64,000 bases of DNA from PGYR01 sp034670025 (lineage in GTDB: Bacteria > Bacteroidota > Ignavibacteria > Kapaibacteriales > UBA2268), in the NCBI GenBank assembly GCA_034670025.1, contig JAXMOE010000001.1, positions 682,001-746,000 of the forward strand, in the 5' to 3' direction. This document shows positions 47,784 to 55,963 of this stretch, one piece after another. The first letter of the stretch is position 1; every line of letters starts with the position of its first letter. Made by a program: the position numbers and the translations under genes. The notes beneath the pieces are model-generated. The model did no database searches. It saw only the letters and a list, made by a program, of their open reading frames with translations, and was not told where the DNA came from.

Positions 47784-48927
47784 TTTCTCTTTTATTTATT
47801 ACTTTGCCATCTTCAATTTTAAAATACTTTACTGCTATCTGGTTCTCTAATATTCTTTCTATGTTATCTACTTCAGTTACAGTTATAAACGCTTGAGCAA
47901 GGTTTTTATTAATCACTTCTAAAACTAATTTTATTCTTTTTTCATCTAATTCTGAAAATATGTCATCTAACAAAACTATTGGGATTTCATTATGTAATTG
48001 TCGTATATAGTCAAATTCGGATAATTTAAGACTAATTAAAGCAGATTTGTGCTGACCTTGTGAAGCTGTATCTCTGATCAGATGTCCATTGATATACAAA
48101 TCTAATTCGTCTTTGTGGGGGCCAAATAAAGTTGTTTGTCTCCTGTACTCTGAATCCATTTTTTTAGATGAATATTCAGTTAAAATTTCCTTTAAGTCAT
48201 TAATTTCTAGCTCTTCAATACTATTTAATTTAAACCCATTTGGATTATATTCTAAGGAAACTGACTCCTTATTATCAGAAATTATAGAATAATACTTTTC
48301 ATAAACTAGTTTAATTTCTTCTATAAATGTACTTCTTTTTTTTATAATTCTAACACCAATGTCAATTAGTTTATCAGTCCATAACTTTAATTGTCCTAAT
48401 TGAAATTCTGAAATAGAAGTGGTTTTTTTAAGCAACACATTCCTTTGTTTTAAGACTTTGTTATATCTATATAAATCTTCCAAATACAAGTTGCTTATTT
48501 GTGATATAGTTGAGTCAATAAATTTTCTTCTGTTATCTGGTGAGCCAAATGTTATTTCTTTAGCATCAGGAGATAAAATAATAATTGGGATAAGACCTAT
48601 AACTTCTTTTGGTCTCATATTGTCTTGGAAAGAACTACTTATATTTTTTTTTCCTTTTTTAGACTTCTCAGTTGAAATCGAAAAATAAGTTTCTCTATCT
48701 CGTTCTAATTCAACATTTATTCGAAATATATCTTTATCAAATTGAATTAGATGACTATCATTATAAATAGAAAAACTTTTAGTAAGTGCAGACATTGATA
48801 TCGCTTCCAAAATGGAAGTTTTTCCAGCACCATTCATACCGAAAAAGATATTCATACTCGATGAAAACTCAATTTTGGTATTCTCATGATTTTTAAAATT
48901 TTCTATTTTTAATGACTTTACTTTCAT
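47770..48927 (-). CDS. recF: DNA replication and repair protein RecF
   Basis: SMC-like ATPase (385 residues) that helps load RecA at single-stranded gaps. The N-terminal KSLKIENFKNHENTKIEFS leads to the Walker A FGMNGAGKTSILEA. A signature motif SQGQHKSALISLKLSEFD and Walker B with the D-loop (PIVLLDDIFSELDEKR) follow. The gene lies downstream of dnaN but is separated from it by an intrinsic terminator (48939-48974), so it needs its own promoter or readthrough. It overlaps the dciA-like gene by 14 bp. Confidence 0.94.
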   Translation of the reverse strand: MKVKSLKIENFKNHENTKIEFSSSMNIFFGMNGAGKTSILEAISMSALTKSFSIYNDSHLIQFDKDIFRINVELERDRETYFSISTEKSKKGKKNISSSFQDNMRPKEVIGLIPIIILSPDAKEITFGSPDNRRKFIDSTISQISNLYLEDLYRYNKVLKQRNVLLKKTTSISEFQLGQLKLWTDKLIDIGVRIIKKRSTFIEEIKLVYEKYYSIISDNKESVSLEYNPNGFKLNSIEELEINDLKEILTEYSSKKMDSEYRRQTTLFGPHKDELDLYINGHLIRDTASQGQHKSALISLKLSEFDYIRQLHNEIPIVLLDDIFSELDEKRIKLVLEVINKNLAQAFITVTEVDNIERILENQIAVKYFKIEDGKVINKRENGTK

Positions 48928-48938
48928 AAATGTATTAA

Positions 48939-48974
48939 AAAAGGGTAGTCAATTTTAATTTTAGCTACCCTTTT
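48939..48974 (-). terminator. Intrinsic terminator after dnaN
   Basis: Inverted repeat of 10 bp (48939-48948 with 48965-48974) whose minus-strand reading is AAAAGGGTAG, a 16-base loop, then CTACCCTTTTTTAAT with a T run. It separates dnaN from recF. Confidence 0.75.
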
Positions 48975-49000
48975 ATTTAAATCAATTTTTTTCGATAATG

Positions 49001-50164
49001 TTAATTGTTAAGTCTTACTGGCATTATCAACATTAAGAGGTCTTTAGAATCTTTTTCAGGCATTATTAAAGCTGGTTTGTTAGATTCAGACAGTGTAAAT
49101 ACTACTTCATCATCTTCATTGGAATTCAAATGTCCAATTGCTTCATCTAAGAATTTATAATTGAAACCAATTTCAACATCATTGCCTTCCAACTTGCAGT
49201 CTATATTCTCATCTGCTTTTGTACCAGAATCAACATCTTGAGCGGTCAACTTCATTTCTGCTTGAGTAACATTAACTTTCAATTGTTTTGTTATGTCATT
49301 AGCAAATATTGCAACACGCTTAATTGCTGATTGTAGTTGAGTTTTATTAACAGACAAGGTAATACTGTTATTTGTAGGAATTACAGACTCATACGGAGGA
49401 AATCTCTCATCTATTATTCTAGATATATAAACCGTCTTCCCTATCTTAAACCTAATGTGAGTTACTTTATCATTATTCTTAATGAATGAGAATTGTACAT
49501 CACTATCAGCTTTTTTCAATATGTCCATAGTTCTTGAGGGAATTATAACATCCAACTCATCAGGTAATTCACCAGCTTCAGTGTTGTAAGTTGCTTTAAC
49601 TAATCTATAACTATCAGTAGAAACTGCATTCAAATAGTTGTTTCTAAATTGAAATAACACACCAGTCATAGCAGGTCTAAAATCATCATTAGAAACTGCA
49701 AAAGCTGTTTTGTCGGCTAATCTAATTACTTCAGATTGTGGAATTGTTGCAACCTCTTCTATAGGTTTATTATCAACATCATTATTAACTTCAAATAGTT
49801 CAGGTAATTCTATATATTCGTTATTATTTAGACCTTTCATTTTATAAACACCAAAACTTGTTTCGATATCTATTTCAAAATTAGAATCATCAGTTTTGAA
49901 TAAGATTTTCTCTGTTTTGCCTAATGCCTTTAAAATATCATTTAATTTTCTACCTGGGACTAATATTTTACCATCAGTCGAGTTCTCTACTTGAACTTCT
50001 GTTTTAATTGTAATTTCTTGATCAGTAGAAACTATCTCTAAATTGTTGTTAGATAGTTCAAATTTTAAGTGTTCCAAAACTGGTAAAGTTGATTTTGGAG
50101 GGATAGCTGGTAGTGTTTTATTTACCGCTTCTTGTAATTCATTTAGGTTAACTGTGAAATTCAT
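49001..50164 (-). CDS. dnaN: DNA polymerase III sliding clamp (beta subunit)
   Basis: Ring-shaped processivity clamp of the replicase, 387 residues. It starts MNFTVNLNELQEAVNKTLPAI and has the three-fold repeated clamp domain. Conserved segments include DKTAFAVSNDDFRPAMTGV near residue 150, RTMDILKKA near 215 and a C-terminus ending LIMPVRLNN, which corresponds to the usual hydrophobic M-P-x-R tail. The ATG is preceded by a region with a good Bacteroidota -7 box. No dnaA is adjacent; psd diverges upstream. Confidence 0.95.
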   Translation of the reverse strand: MNFTVNLNELQEAVNKTLPAIPPKSTLPVLEHLKFELSNNNLEIVSTDQEITIKTEVQVENSTDGKILVPGRKLNDILKALGKTEKILFKTDDSNFEIDIETSFGVYKMKGLNNNEYIELPELFEVNNDVDNKPIEEVATIPQSEVIRLADKTAFAVSNDDFRPAMTGVLFQFRNNYLNAVSTDSYRLVKATYNTEAGELPDELDVIIPSRTMDILKKADSDVQFSFIKNNDKVTHIRFKIGKTVYISRIIDERFPPYESVIPTNNSITLSVNKTQLQSAIKRVAIFANDITKQLKVNVTQAEMKLTAQDVDSGTKADENIDCKLEGNDVEIGFNYKFLDEAIGHLNSNEDDEVVFTLSESNKPALIMPEKDSKDLLMLIMPVRLNN

Positions 50165-50240
50165 TTTTCCCCATTCAGTTATTAAGTCTAATAATTTTTA
50201 TATTTTTGAAGTTTGAAGATATTAATTCTTCGAAGTATTA

Positions 50241-50273
50241 CAAATATAAAATTTTAAATTAATTTAAAGTAAA
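50241..50273 (-). promoter_or_regulatory. Possible Bacteroidota-type promoter of dnaN
   Basis: On the minus strand TATATTTG (50248-50241) is a perfect match to the TANNTTTG -7 box. A weak TTTA lies 21 bases upstream in the -33 position. Transcription would start near 50235, about 70 bases before the dnaN ATG. Confidence 0.35.
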
Positions 50274-50277
50274 GAAG

Positions 50278-50946
50278 TTGCTAACACGTTACGGAACAGA
50301 TAACATTTTAATAATGCTTGGAATAGCACTTATACTATTGATTTCAGGCTATTTTGTTGGGAATAAGTTCTTAACAATTGCATTTATCACATTAGGAATT
50401 GTGCTTACATTATTCACTCTTTGGTTTTTCAGAGACCCAGATAGAGTAATTCCTGAAGAAGCACTAAACGATGAATCATTAGTTGTAGCTCCTGCAGATG
50501 GAAAAATAGTTCAAATAGAAAATGAACATGAAAAACATTATTTGAAAGGAGAATCTAAAAGAGTAAGTATTTTCCTGTCACCTATTGACGTGCACGTTAA
50601 CAGAACCCCTGTCACAGGTGTTGTTGACTTCTATGAATACTTTGAAGGCGAATATTTGGTGGCATATCATCCAAAATCATCTGAGAAAAATGAACATAGC
50701 AGAATTGGTGTAAAGAATAAATATGGAAAAGTTTTTTACAAACAAATCGTCGGTCTATTAGCCAGACGAATAGTTTGTGAATTACAATTTGGTGACTCAT
50801 TAACTGTTGGTGATAAAATAGGAATGATGAAGTTTGGTTCTCGAATGGATATTGCAATGGAACCAGATACCGAATTATTAGTAAATGTGGGAGATGTAGT
50901 AGTGGGCGGTAAAACAATAATAGCTAAATTAAATAAAAACAATTAA
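50278..50946 (+). CDS. psd: Phosphatidylserine decarboxylase (short, PSD-A type)
   Basis: Pyruvoyl-dependent membrane enzyme that converts phosphatidylserine to phosphatidylethanolamine. The 222-residue protein has two N-terminal hydrophobic segments (about 10-50). The family core follows (FFRDPDR, VVAPADGKIV, SIFLSPIDVHVNRTP). The self-cleavage site is Gly187-Ser188 in MMKFGSRMD, where Ser becomes the pyruvoyl group. The start is TTG at 50278; the encoded N-terminus RYGTDNILIMLG aligns with typical short Psd proteins. Its stop overlaps the pssA ATG by one base. Confidence 0.92.
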   Translation: MLTRYGTDNILIMLGIALILLISGYFVGNKFLTIAFITLGIVLTLFTLWFFRDPDRVIPEEALNDESLVVAPADGKIVQIENEHEKHYLKGESKRVSIFLSPIDVHVNRTPVTGVVDFYEYFEGEYLVAYHPKSSEKNEHSRIGVKNKYGKVFYKQIVGLLARRIVCELQFGDSLTVGDKIGMMKFGSRMDIAMEPDTELLVNVGDVVVGGKTIIAKLNKNN

Positions 50947-51728
50947 TGCCAAGAAGAATAACAAGATCAATAGTACCCAATTTACTTACCTTAGCAAATT
51001 TATTTTCTGGGTTTGTTTCTATAATCTATGCATCTAACGGTGATTATACCCAAGCTGCATTATTCATCCTACTCGGTGCGTTCTTCGATATGTTCGATGG
51101 AATTACTGCAAGGTTAGTTAATGCAGCCAGTGAGTTTGGTGTTCAACTTGACTCACTTTGCGATGCAATTACATTTGGTCTTGCTCCATCTTATATGCTA
51201 TATCAAGCAGCATTTCAGAATAATACAGAATTTGGAATATTATTTTCTGCATTCCCTGCATTAGCTGGCGCAACAAGATTAGCAAGGTTCAATGTAACAC
51301 TCACAAGTTTAGAAGATAAGTCTTATTTTACTGGACTACCAATACCTTCGGCGGCATTAGTGATTATTTCGTACATAGTTTTTGTTCAACAATCTGATAT
51401 GTATAACCCGGAAGTTGTTGAGTACTTAAACTACATTGTACCTTCTGTTGTAGCATTAGCAATGGTTTCTAATGTAAAGTTTGACAATATGCCTCGCCCA
51501 ACTAAAAGCTATATTAAAGAAAAGCCATTTTTCTTAATTCTATTCGTTTTATCATTAATATTGGTAATTTGGTCTAGTGGAGAATATATATTTCCAATAA
51601 TGTTTTTCTGGATTATATTTAGTAGCTTTAAACACTTTTTGTTGTGGTTAATTAGCAAAAGAAATCCAGAAGAAGATATGAGCGATGAAGGTGAAGATAC
51701 ATTTTCACAACAATTTGATATTGATTAA
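50946..51728 (+). CDS. pssA: CDP-diacylglycerol--serine O-phosphatidyltransferase
   Basis: Membrane CDP-alcohol phosphatidyltransferase, 260 residues, making phosphatidylserine from CDP-diacylglycerol and serine. The full motif D-G-x2-A-R-x8-G-x3-D-x3-D is present starting at DGITARLVNAASEFG and ending DSLCD. About six to eight membrane spans surround it. An acidic tail (EEDMSDEGEDTFSQ) closes the protein. Translationally coupled to psd, so one operon encodes both steps to phosphatidylethanolamine. Confidence 0.93.
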   Translation: MPRRITRSIVPNLLTLANLFSGFVSIIYASNGDYTQAALFILLGAFFDMFDGITARLVNAASEFGVQLDSLCDAITFGLAPSYMLYQAAFQNNTEFGILFSAFPALAGATRLARFNVTLTSLEDKSYFTGLPIPSAALVIISYIVFVQQSDMYNPEVVEYLNYIVPSVVALAMVSNVKFDNMPRPTKSYIKEKPFFLILFVLSLILVIWSSGEYIFPIMFFWIIFSSFKHFLLWLISKRNPEEDMSDEGEDTFSQQFDID

Positions 51729-51763
51729 ACTAATTACTTAAAATTTAGGTCTAACTAATTATA

Positions 51764-52021
51764 ATGAATACTTATAAAGCACAAATAAAGATTACTTTGA
51801 GAAAAGGTATATTGGACGTACAAGGGAAAGCTGTCGAACAAGCATTACATTCTATGGATTATGACATTATGGAGAATGTAAGAATTGGTAAATATGTGGA
51901 GTTAGACATAACTGCTCAAAACGATGGTCAAGCTGAAGAGTTTGTAAAAGATGCTTGCAACAAGATTATTGCAAACCCAATAGTTGAAGATTATGAAATT
52001 ACAATAGTCGAAAAGGTGTAA
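51764..52021 (+). CDS. purS: Phosphoribosylformylglycinamidine synthase subunit PurS
   Basis: Small 85-residue PurS subunit that bridges PurL and PurQ and channels ammonia in the fourth step of purine synthesis. The family core is plain: KITLRKGILDVQGKAVEQAL and VRIGKYVELDI, with a C-terminal NPIVEDYEI. Its presence with a separate PurQ shows that the organism uses the three-subunit enzyme, so purL should be of the small type and lie elsewhere. It is two bases upstream of purQ. Confidence 0.92.
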   Translation: MNTYKAQIKITLRKGILDVQGKAVEQALHSMDYDIMENVRIGKYVELDITAQNDGQAEEFVKDACNKIIANPIVEDYEITIVEKV

Positions 52022-52023
52022 TT

Positions 52024-52725
52024 ATGAAATTTGGAGTAATTATATTTCCAGGTTCTAATTGTGATCACGATGCACTTTATGCAACCAGTGCCAACTTAGG
52101 TTCAGAATCTGTTGCAATATGGCACAAAGAAACCTCAATCCCTGAAGATGTAGATTGTATAATTTTACCTGGTGGATTTTCTTATGGTGACTACCTAAGG
52201 TGTGGTTCAATTGCAAGTTTCTCCCCTATTATGAGCGAAGTTATCAAATTTGCTAACAGTGGCGGAATTGTTATCGGTATATGCAACGGCTTTCAAATAT
52301 TAACAGAATCGGGATTATTGCCTGGTACTCTTCTAAGAAATGAAAATCTTAATTTTATTTGCAAAGATGTTTATTTAAAAGTTGAGAATAATGATACTGT
52401 TTTCACCAATGAACACAATCAAAATGAAGTTTTAAGAATACCAGTTGCTCATGGTGAAGGTAACTACTATGCAAGCAATGAAGTTTTGAAAGAGCTAGAA
52501 AAAAATAATCAAATTATCTTCAGATATGCTAATGCTGAAGGTGAAGTTTGTGATAATTGTAATCCTAATGGCTCTTTGAATAATATAGCAGGTATTAGCA
52601 ATAAGGAAGGAAATGTACTGGGAATGATGCCCCACCCAGAAAGATACAGTGACGAAATTTTAGGTTGCAAGGATGGGCTAAGTATTTTTAAATCTATTTT
52701 AAACAGAGTTACAGTTAACTCTTAA
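52024..52725 (+). CDS. purQ: Phosphoribosylformylglycinamidine synthase glutaminase subunit PurQ
   Basis: Class I glutamine amidotransferase subunit (233 residues) that supplies ammonia to PurL. Nucleophile Cys87 is in GICNGFQIL, with His204 and Glu206 in MMPHPERYSDE completing the triad. The N-terminal VIIFPGSNCDHDA and FSYGDYLRCG are characteristic. AAAGGT at 52012-52017 lies 6 bases before the ATG. Forms an operon with purS and possibly with the tatA genes downstream (10-base gap). Confidence 0.95.
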   Translation: MKFGVIIFPGSNCDHDALYATSANLGSESVAIWHKETSIPEDVDCIILPGGFSYGDYLRCGSIASFSPIMSEVIKFANSGGIVIGICNGFQILTESGLLPGTLLRNENLNFICKDVYLKVENNDTVFTNEHNQNEVLRIPVAHGEGNYYASNEVLKELEKNNQIIFRYANAEGEVCDNCNPNGSLNNIAGISNKEGNVLGMMPHPERYSDEILGCKDGLSIFKSILNRVTVNS

Positions 52726-52734
52726 GGAGATGTT

Positions 52735-52902
52735 ATGTTTGGATTAGGCACACCTGAGTTAGTACTAATTGTATTGGGAATCGCCTTACTATTTGGTGGT
52801 AAGAAAATCCCTGAAATGATGAAGGGCTTAGGTAAAGGTATAAAAGAATTCAAAGACGCTTCGTCAGTTGACTCGAAAGATAACACTGATAACAATCATT
52901 AA
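52735..52902 (+). CDS. tatA: TatA-family translocase protein, short form
   Basis: A 55-residue TatA/E protein of the twin-arginine translocase. It begins MFGLGTPELVLIVLGIALLF, a single membrane helix with the conserved polar residue and phenylalanine. GGKKIPEMMKGLGKGIKEF forms the amphipathic helix, ending in a polar tail SKDNTDNNH. A strong Shine-Dalgarno AAGGAGA lies 4 bases before the ATG. It is followed after 5 bases by a second, longer TatA-like gene. No tatC is in the window. Confidence 0.88.
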   Translation: MFGLGTPELVLIVLGIALLFGGKKIPEMMKGLGKGIKEFKDASSVDSKDNTDNNH

Positions 52903-52907
52903 TTCAA

Positions 52908-53189
52908 ATGTTTGATATTGGCTTACCAGAACTTGTCTTAGTAGGAGTAGTTGTACTTTTACTTTTTGGCCCCCAGAAATTACCCGAAATTGCAAGGAGC
53001 TTAGGCAAAGGTATGCAAAAAGTCAAACAAGCACAGATGCAATTTCAACAAGAAATGAATAGCGTCAAGGAAGAAATGAAAGTTCAAGATGATGATTTGG
53101 AAGATGACCCCGTAGTAGAATTGAAAAAAAACGTTGTCAAAAACGTAGATGCAATTAAGAAAAATTTAAAGAATTTGAATAAAAATTAG
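52908..53189 (+). CDS. TatA/TatB-like translocase protein, long form
   Basis: A 93-residue TatA-family protein. The membrane helix and hinge are MFDIGLPELVLVGVVVLLLFG followed by PQKLPEIARSLGKGM. A long charged helix follows (about 40-93) with many Glu and Lys. GPQKLPEIAR is closer to TatB or long TatA than to the short paralogue just upstream. Paired TatA/TatB-like genes suggest a two-component pore with an unlinked TatC. It lies 5 bases upstream of the gatA GTG. Confidence 0.87.
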   Translation: MFDIGLPELVLVGVVVLLLFGPQKLPEIARSLGKGMQKVKQAQMQFQQEMNSVKEEMKVQDDDLEDDPVVELKKNVVKNVDAIKKNLKNLNKN

Positions 53190-53194
53190 AAACT

Positions 53195-54619
53195 GTGAGT
53201 ATATTGAAACCTTATTTCGAATTACGTAAAGATTATATTTCAGGCGATGAGTCTGTTAAAAATATTTTAGAAAGTGTTTATGATAGAATTGAAGCTAATT
53301 CTGATATAAATGCTTTTATAACTCTATGCCAAAAAGAAGCGTTAGAAGCTGCTAATGAGTCGGACAAAAGGTTCACAGAGGGCAATCCTAAACCATTGGA
53401 TGGAATGATTGTTGCTGTAAAGGACAATATTTCTACAAAGGATATTAGAACCACTTGTGCTTCTAAAATGTTAGAAAACTTTACCCCTATTTATGATGCG
53501 ACAACAGTACTAAAACTGAAAGATGCTGGTGCTATCATTATTGGTAAAACTAATATGGATGAATTTGCTATGGGTTCATCAAATGAGAACTCATATTTCG
53601 GCAATGTGTTAAATCCAATTAACAAAAATTATGTACCTGGTGGGTCTTCTGGTGGTAGTGCTGCTTCAGTAGCTGCTGATTTTTGTCATGTTTCTTTAGG
53701 ATCTGAAACTGGTGGCTCAGTTAGGCAACCAGCATCTTTCACTGGACTTTATGGATATAAACCAAGCTATGGTAGAATATCTCGCTATGGATTAGTTGCT
53801 TTTGCATCATCTTTAGATCAAATAGGCGTTTTTAGTAAAAATATTACTGATTTGTCTCTTACTTGTGATATTATAACTGGTAGAGATGAACAAGATTCAA
53901 CTTCAGCTGATTTGCCAAATACTAACTCTCAATCACTTTTAAATCACAGTTATAAAGATTTAAAAATTGGTTATATTAATGAGGATACGTTAATTCATTG
54001 CACAGATTATGTAATTGAAAAGTATAAAAATGATTTAGAAAAACTAAAAGAAGCTGGTCATTCTCTTGTTGAAGTACCTATAGAGTATTCAGAAGCATGG
54101 ATTCCAACATATTACATTATAGCTACTGCTGAGGCATCATCAAACCTTGCTAGGTTCGATGGAGTAAGATTTGGATTTAGACCTGAAATGGAAAATGATG
54201 ATGACTTTTATGTTAAAACTAGATCTCAAGGTTTTGGTATGGAAGTAAAAAGAAGAATCATGCTGGGAACTTATGTGCTATCGAGTGGATTTTATGATGC
54301 GTATTATAAAAAGGCACAGCAAGTAAGAAGAAAAATTACAAATAGTTATAAAGAAACTTTTAAGAAAGTTGATTTGGTTTATATGCCAACTACACCTGGC
54401 TCAGCTTTTAAGTTTGGAAGTAGAAACGAGAACCCATTAAAAATGTACAAAGCTGATTTTTATACAGCATCTGCAAATTTGGCAGGTATCCCGGCTATTA
54501 ATATTCCATCAGGTAAAGATAATGACTCCATGCCTTATGGAATGCAATTACAATGTAATAATATGGACGATGAAAAGCTTATCAGTTATGCAGACTATTT
54601 TTCAAAGATAATATCTTAA
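53195..54619 (+). CDS. gatA: Glutamyl-tRNA(Gln)/aspartyl-tRNA(Asn) amidotransferase subunit A
   Basis: Amidase subunit (474 residues) of GatCAB, which releases ammonia from glutamine to convert Glu-tRNA-Gln (and often Asp-tRNA-Asn) to the correct amide. The Ser-cis-Ser-Lys triad is Lys76 (VAVKDNI), Ser151 (PGGSSGGSAA) and Ser175 (SETGGSVRQPA), with the usual spacing. The start is GTG at 53195, five bases after the second tat gene. gatB and gatC are not adjacent. The stop codon sits in the loop of a strong hairpin. Confidence 0.94.
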   Translation: MSILKPYFELRKDYISGDESVKNILESVYDRIEANSDINAFITLCQKEALEAANESDKRFTEGNPKPLDGMIVAVKDNISTKDIRTTCASKMLENFTPIYDATTVLKLKDAGAIIIGKTNMDEFAMGSSNENSYFGNVLNPINKNYVPGGSSGGSAASVAADFCHVSLGSETGGSVRQPASFTGLYGYKPSYGRISRYGLVAFASSLDQIGVFSKNITDLSLTCDIITGRDEQDSTSADLPNTNSQSLLNHSYKDLKIGYINEDTLIHCTDYVIEKYKNDLEKLKEAGHSLVEVPIEYSEAWIPTYYIIATAEASSNLARFDGVRFGFRPEMENDDDFYVKTRSQGFGMEVKRRIMLGTYVLSSGFYDAYYKKAQQVRRKITNSYKETFKKVDLVYMPTTPGSAFKFGSRNENPLKMYKADFYTASANLAGIPAINIPSGKDNDSMPYGMQLQCNNMDDEKLISYADYFSKIIS

Positions 54620-54640
54620 CAATATTATCTTTGAAATTTT
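54601..54640. terminator. Hairpin terminator spanning the gatA stop codon
   Basis: A perfect 14-bp inverted repeat (54601-54614 with 54622-54635) with a 7-base loop that contains the gatA TAA. A short T run follows on the plus strand. It lies between gatA and the oppositely oriented tRNA-Ser and could serve both. Confidence 0.65.
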
Positions 54641-54641
54641 G

Positions 54642-54728
54642 CGGAAAGAGAGGGATTCGAACCCTCGGTACCCTTGCGAGTACACACGCTTTCCAGGCGT
54701 GCCAGTTAAACCACTCCTGCACCTTTCC
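54642..54728 (-). tRNA. tRNA-Ser (GGA)
   Basis: An 87-base tRNA on the minus strand. The 7-bp acceptor stem (GGAAAGG with TCTTTCC, one G-U pair), T arm GAGGG-TTCGAAT-CCCTC, anticodon loop CTGGAAA with anticodon GGA and a long class II variable arm are all visible. The long variable arm and anticodon identify serine. The CCA end is not encoded. Confidence 0.93.
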
Positions 54729-54821
54729 GTTTAAGAGAATGCAAAACTAATATTATTAGTTTTCAAAAACAATTTATTTTACAAATGAAATTAATTAATT
54801 CAGTATTAATTAGAAACAATT

Positions 54822-55883
54822 TTGAATAGAAGAGATTTACTCAAATTATCTACAGGGATTATTCCTTTACTTACCAGTATTTCATTCAATAAAATGGATG
54901 ATTTCTTCTATAATGAAATACCAAACAATAATGATACATTAAAAAAATTTAGGATAAAGCCGAGAGGGTTAATCCCTAATAAATCTAAAATCGCAATAAC
55001 TGCTACCTCCAGTCCCCTATCTACTTATGAAATGAGAGAAAGTCTAAGATTTATAAAATCTGAGGGTTTCAAATATGAAATAGGTGACACTATATTAAAT
55101 AGAAATAATAATAGATACCTTTCAGCATCTGATGATGAAAGAGCAGAGGAATTCATGAAGTATATCAAGGACGACACTATTGATTGTATTTTGTGTGGTC
55201 GAGGTGGTTATGGAGTGCTTAGAATTTTAGAAAAATTAGATTTTGCTGAAATTAGAAAAAACCCAAAAATAATAGTCGGCTTTTCTGATGTAACTGCTTT
55301 AATAAACCCGATAACTAGATATACTGGTATAAATACTTTTCATGGACCAGTAGCAGTATCATCTTTTAACTCTTTTACGGTGGATCATTTTAGAAGTGTA
55401 TTATATTCAAATGATACATTTACTCCAATAGTTACTGAATATAATAAAGCAATAGAAATCAACCCTGGCATAACAAAAGGAAAATTGGTTGGTGGAAACT
55501 TGAGGATGATAATAAGCACACTAGGAACTCCTTATGAACCAGATTTTGAAGATTCAATTTTATTCTTAGAAGATGTGTCAGAACCCGCTTACAAAGTAGA
55601 TAGAATGCTTAGCCAATTGATAATATCCGGGAAGTTAGATAAATGCAACGGAATTATATTTGGACAATTTGATAATTTGAATAAAAGACAAGCATTCAAT
55701 CCGGGATACTCATTCACAATATTAGAGGTTATTAATCAACTATTTAGTGACTGGAATAAACCCATACTTCTCAACATGCCATTCGGACATGTTAAAGATA
55801 AAATGACACTACCCATCGGCACTTTAGCAGAGATAAATACAAAAAATAAGTCAGTAACTTTGTTAGAATCAAGCATAATTTAA
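54822..55883 (+). CDS. S66-family LD-carboxypeptidase (LdcA/MccF-like), exported
   Basis: A 353-residue S66 serine peptidase, a family that trims the terminal D-Ala of murein tetrapeptides (LdcA) or inactivates microcin C (MccF). The nucleophile is Ser155 in VGFSDVTAL, after the conserved CGRGGYGVLRILE. The supporting Glu lies in FLEDVSEP and the His in FGHVKDKMTLPIG. The N-terminus MNRRDLLKLSTGIIPLLTS resembles a Tat signal, suggesting a periplasmic enzyme unlike cytosolic LdcA of E. coli. The start is TTG with no clear Shine-Dalgarno sequence. Murein recycling is the most likely role. Confidence 0.87.
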   Translation: MNRRDLLKLSTGIIPLLTSISFNKMDDFFYNEIPNNNDTLKKFRIKPRGLIPNKSKIAITATSSPLSTYEMRESLRFIKSEGFKYEIGDTILNRNNNRYLSASDDERAEEFMKYIKDDTIDCILCGRGGYGVLRILEKLDFAEIRKNPKIIVGFSDVTALINPITRYTGINTFHGPVAVSSFNSFTVDHFRSVLYSNDTFTPIVTEYNKAIEINPGITKGKLVGGNLRMIISTLGTPYEPDFEDSILFLEDVSEPAYKVDRMLSQLIISGKLDKCNGIIFGQFDNLNKRQAFNPGYSFTILEVINQLFSDWNKPILLNMPFGHVKDKMTLPIGTLAEINTKNKSVTLLESSII

Positions 55884-55963
55884 TTTTTTTGCTTAAATTA
55901 TGAAACTAATAGTATAGTAAACTGTTTTTAAAGAAAACAATAAAAAATTAAGGTAAAAATAAT

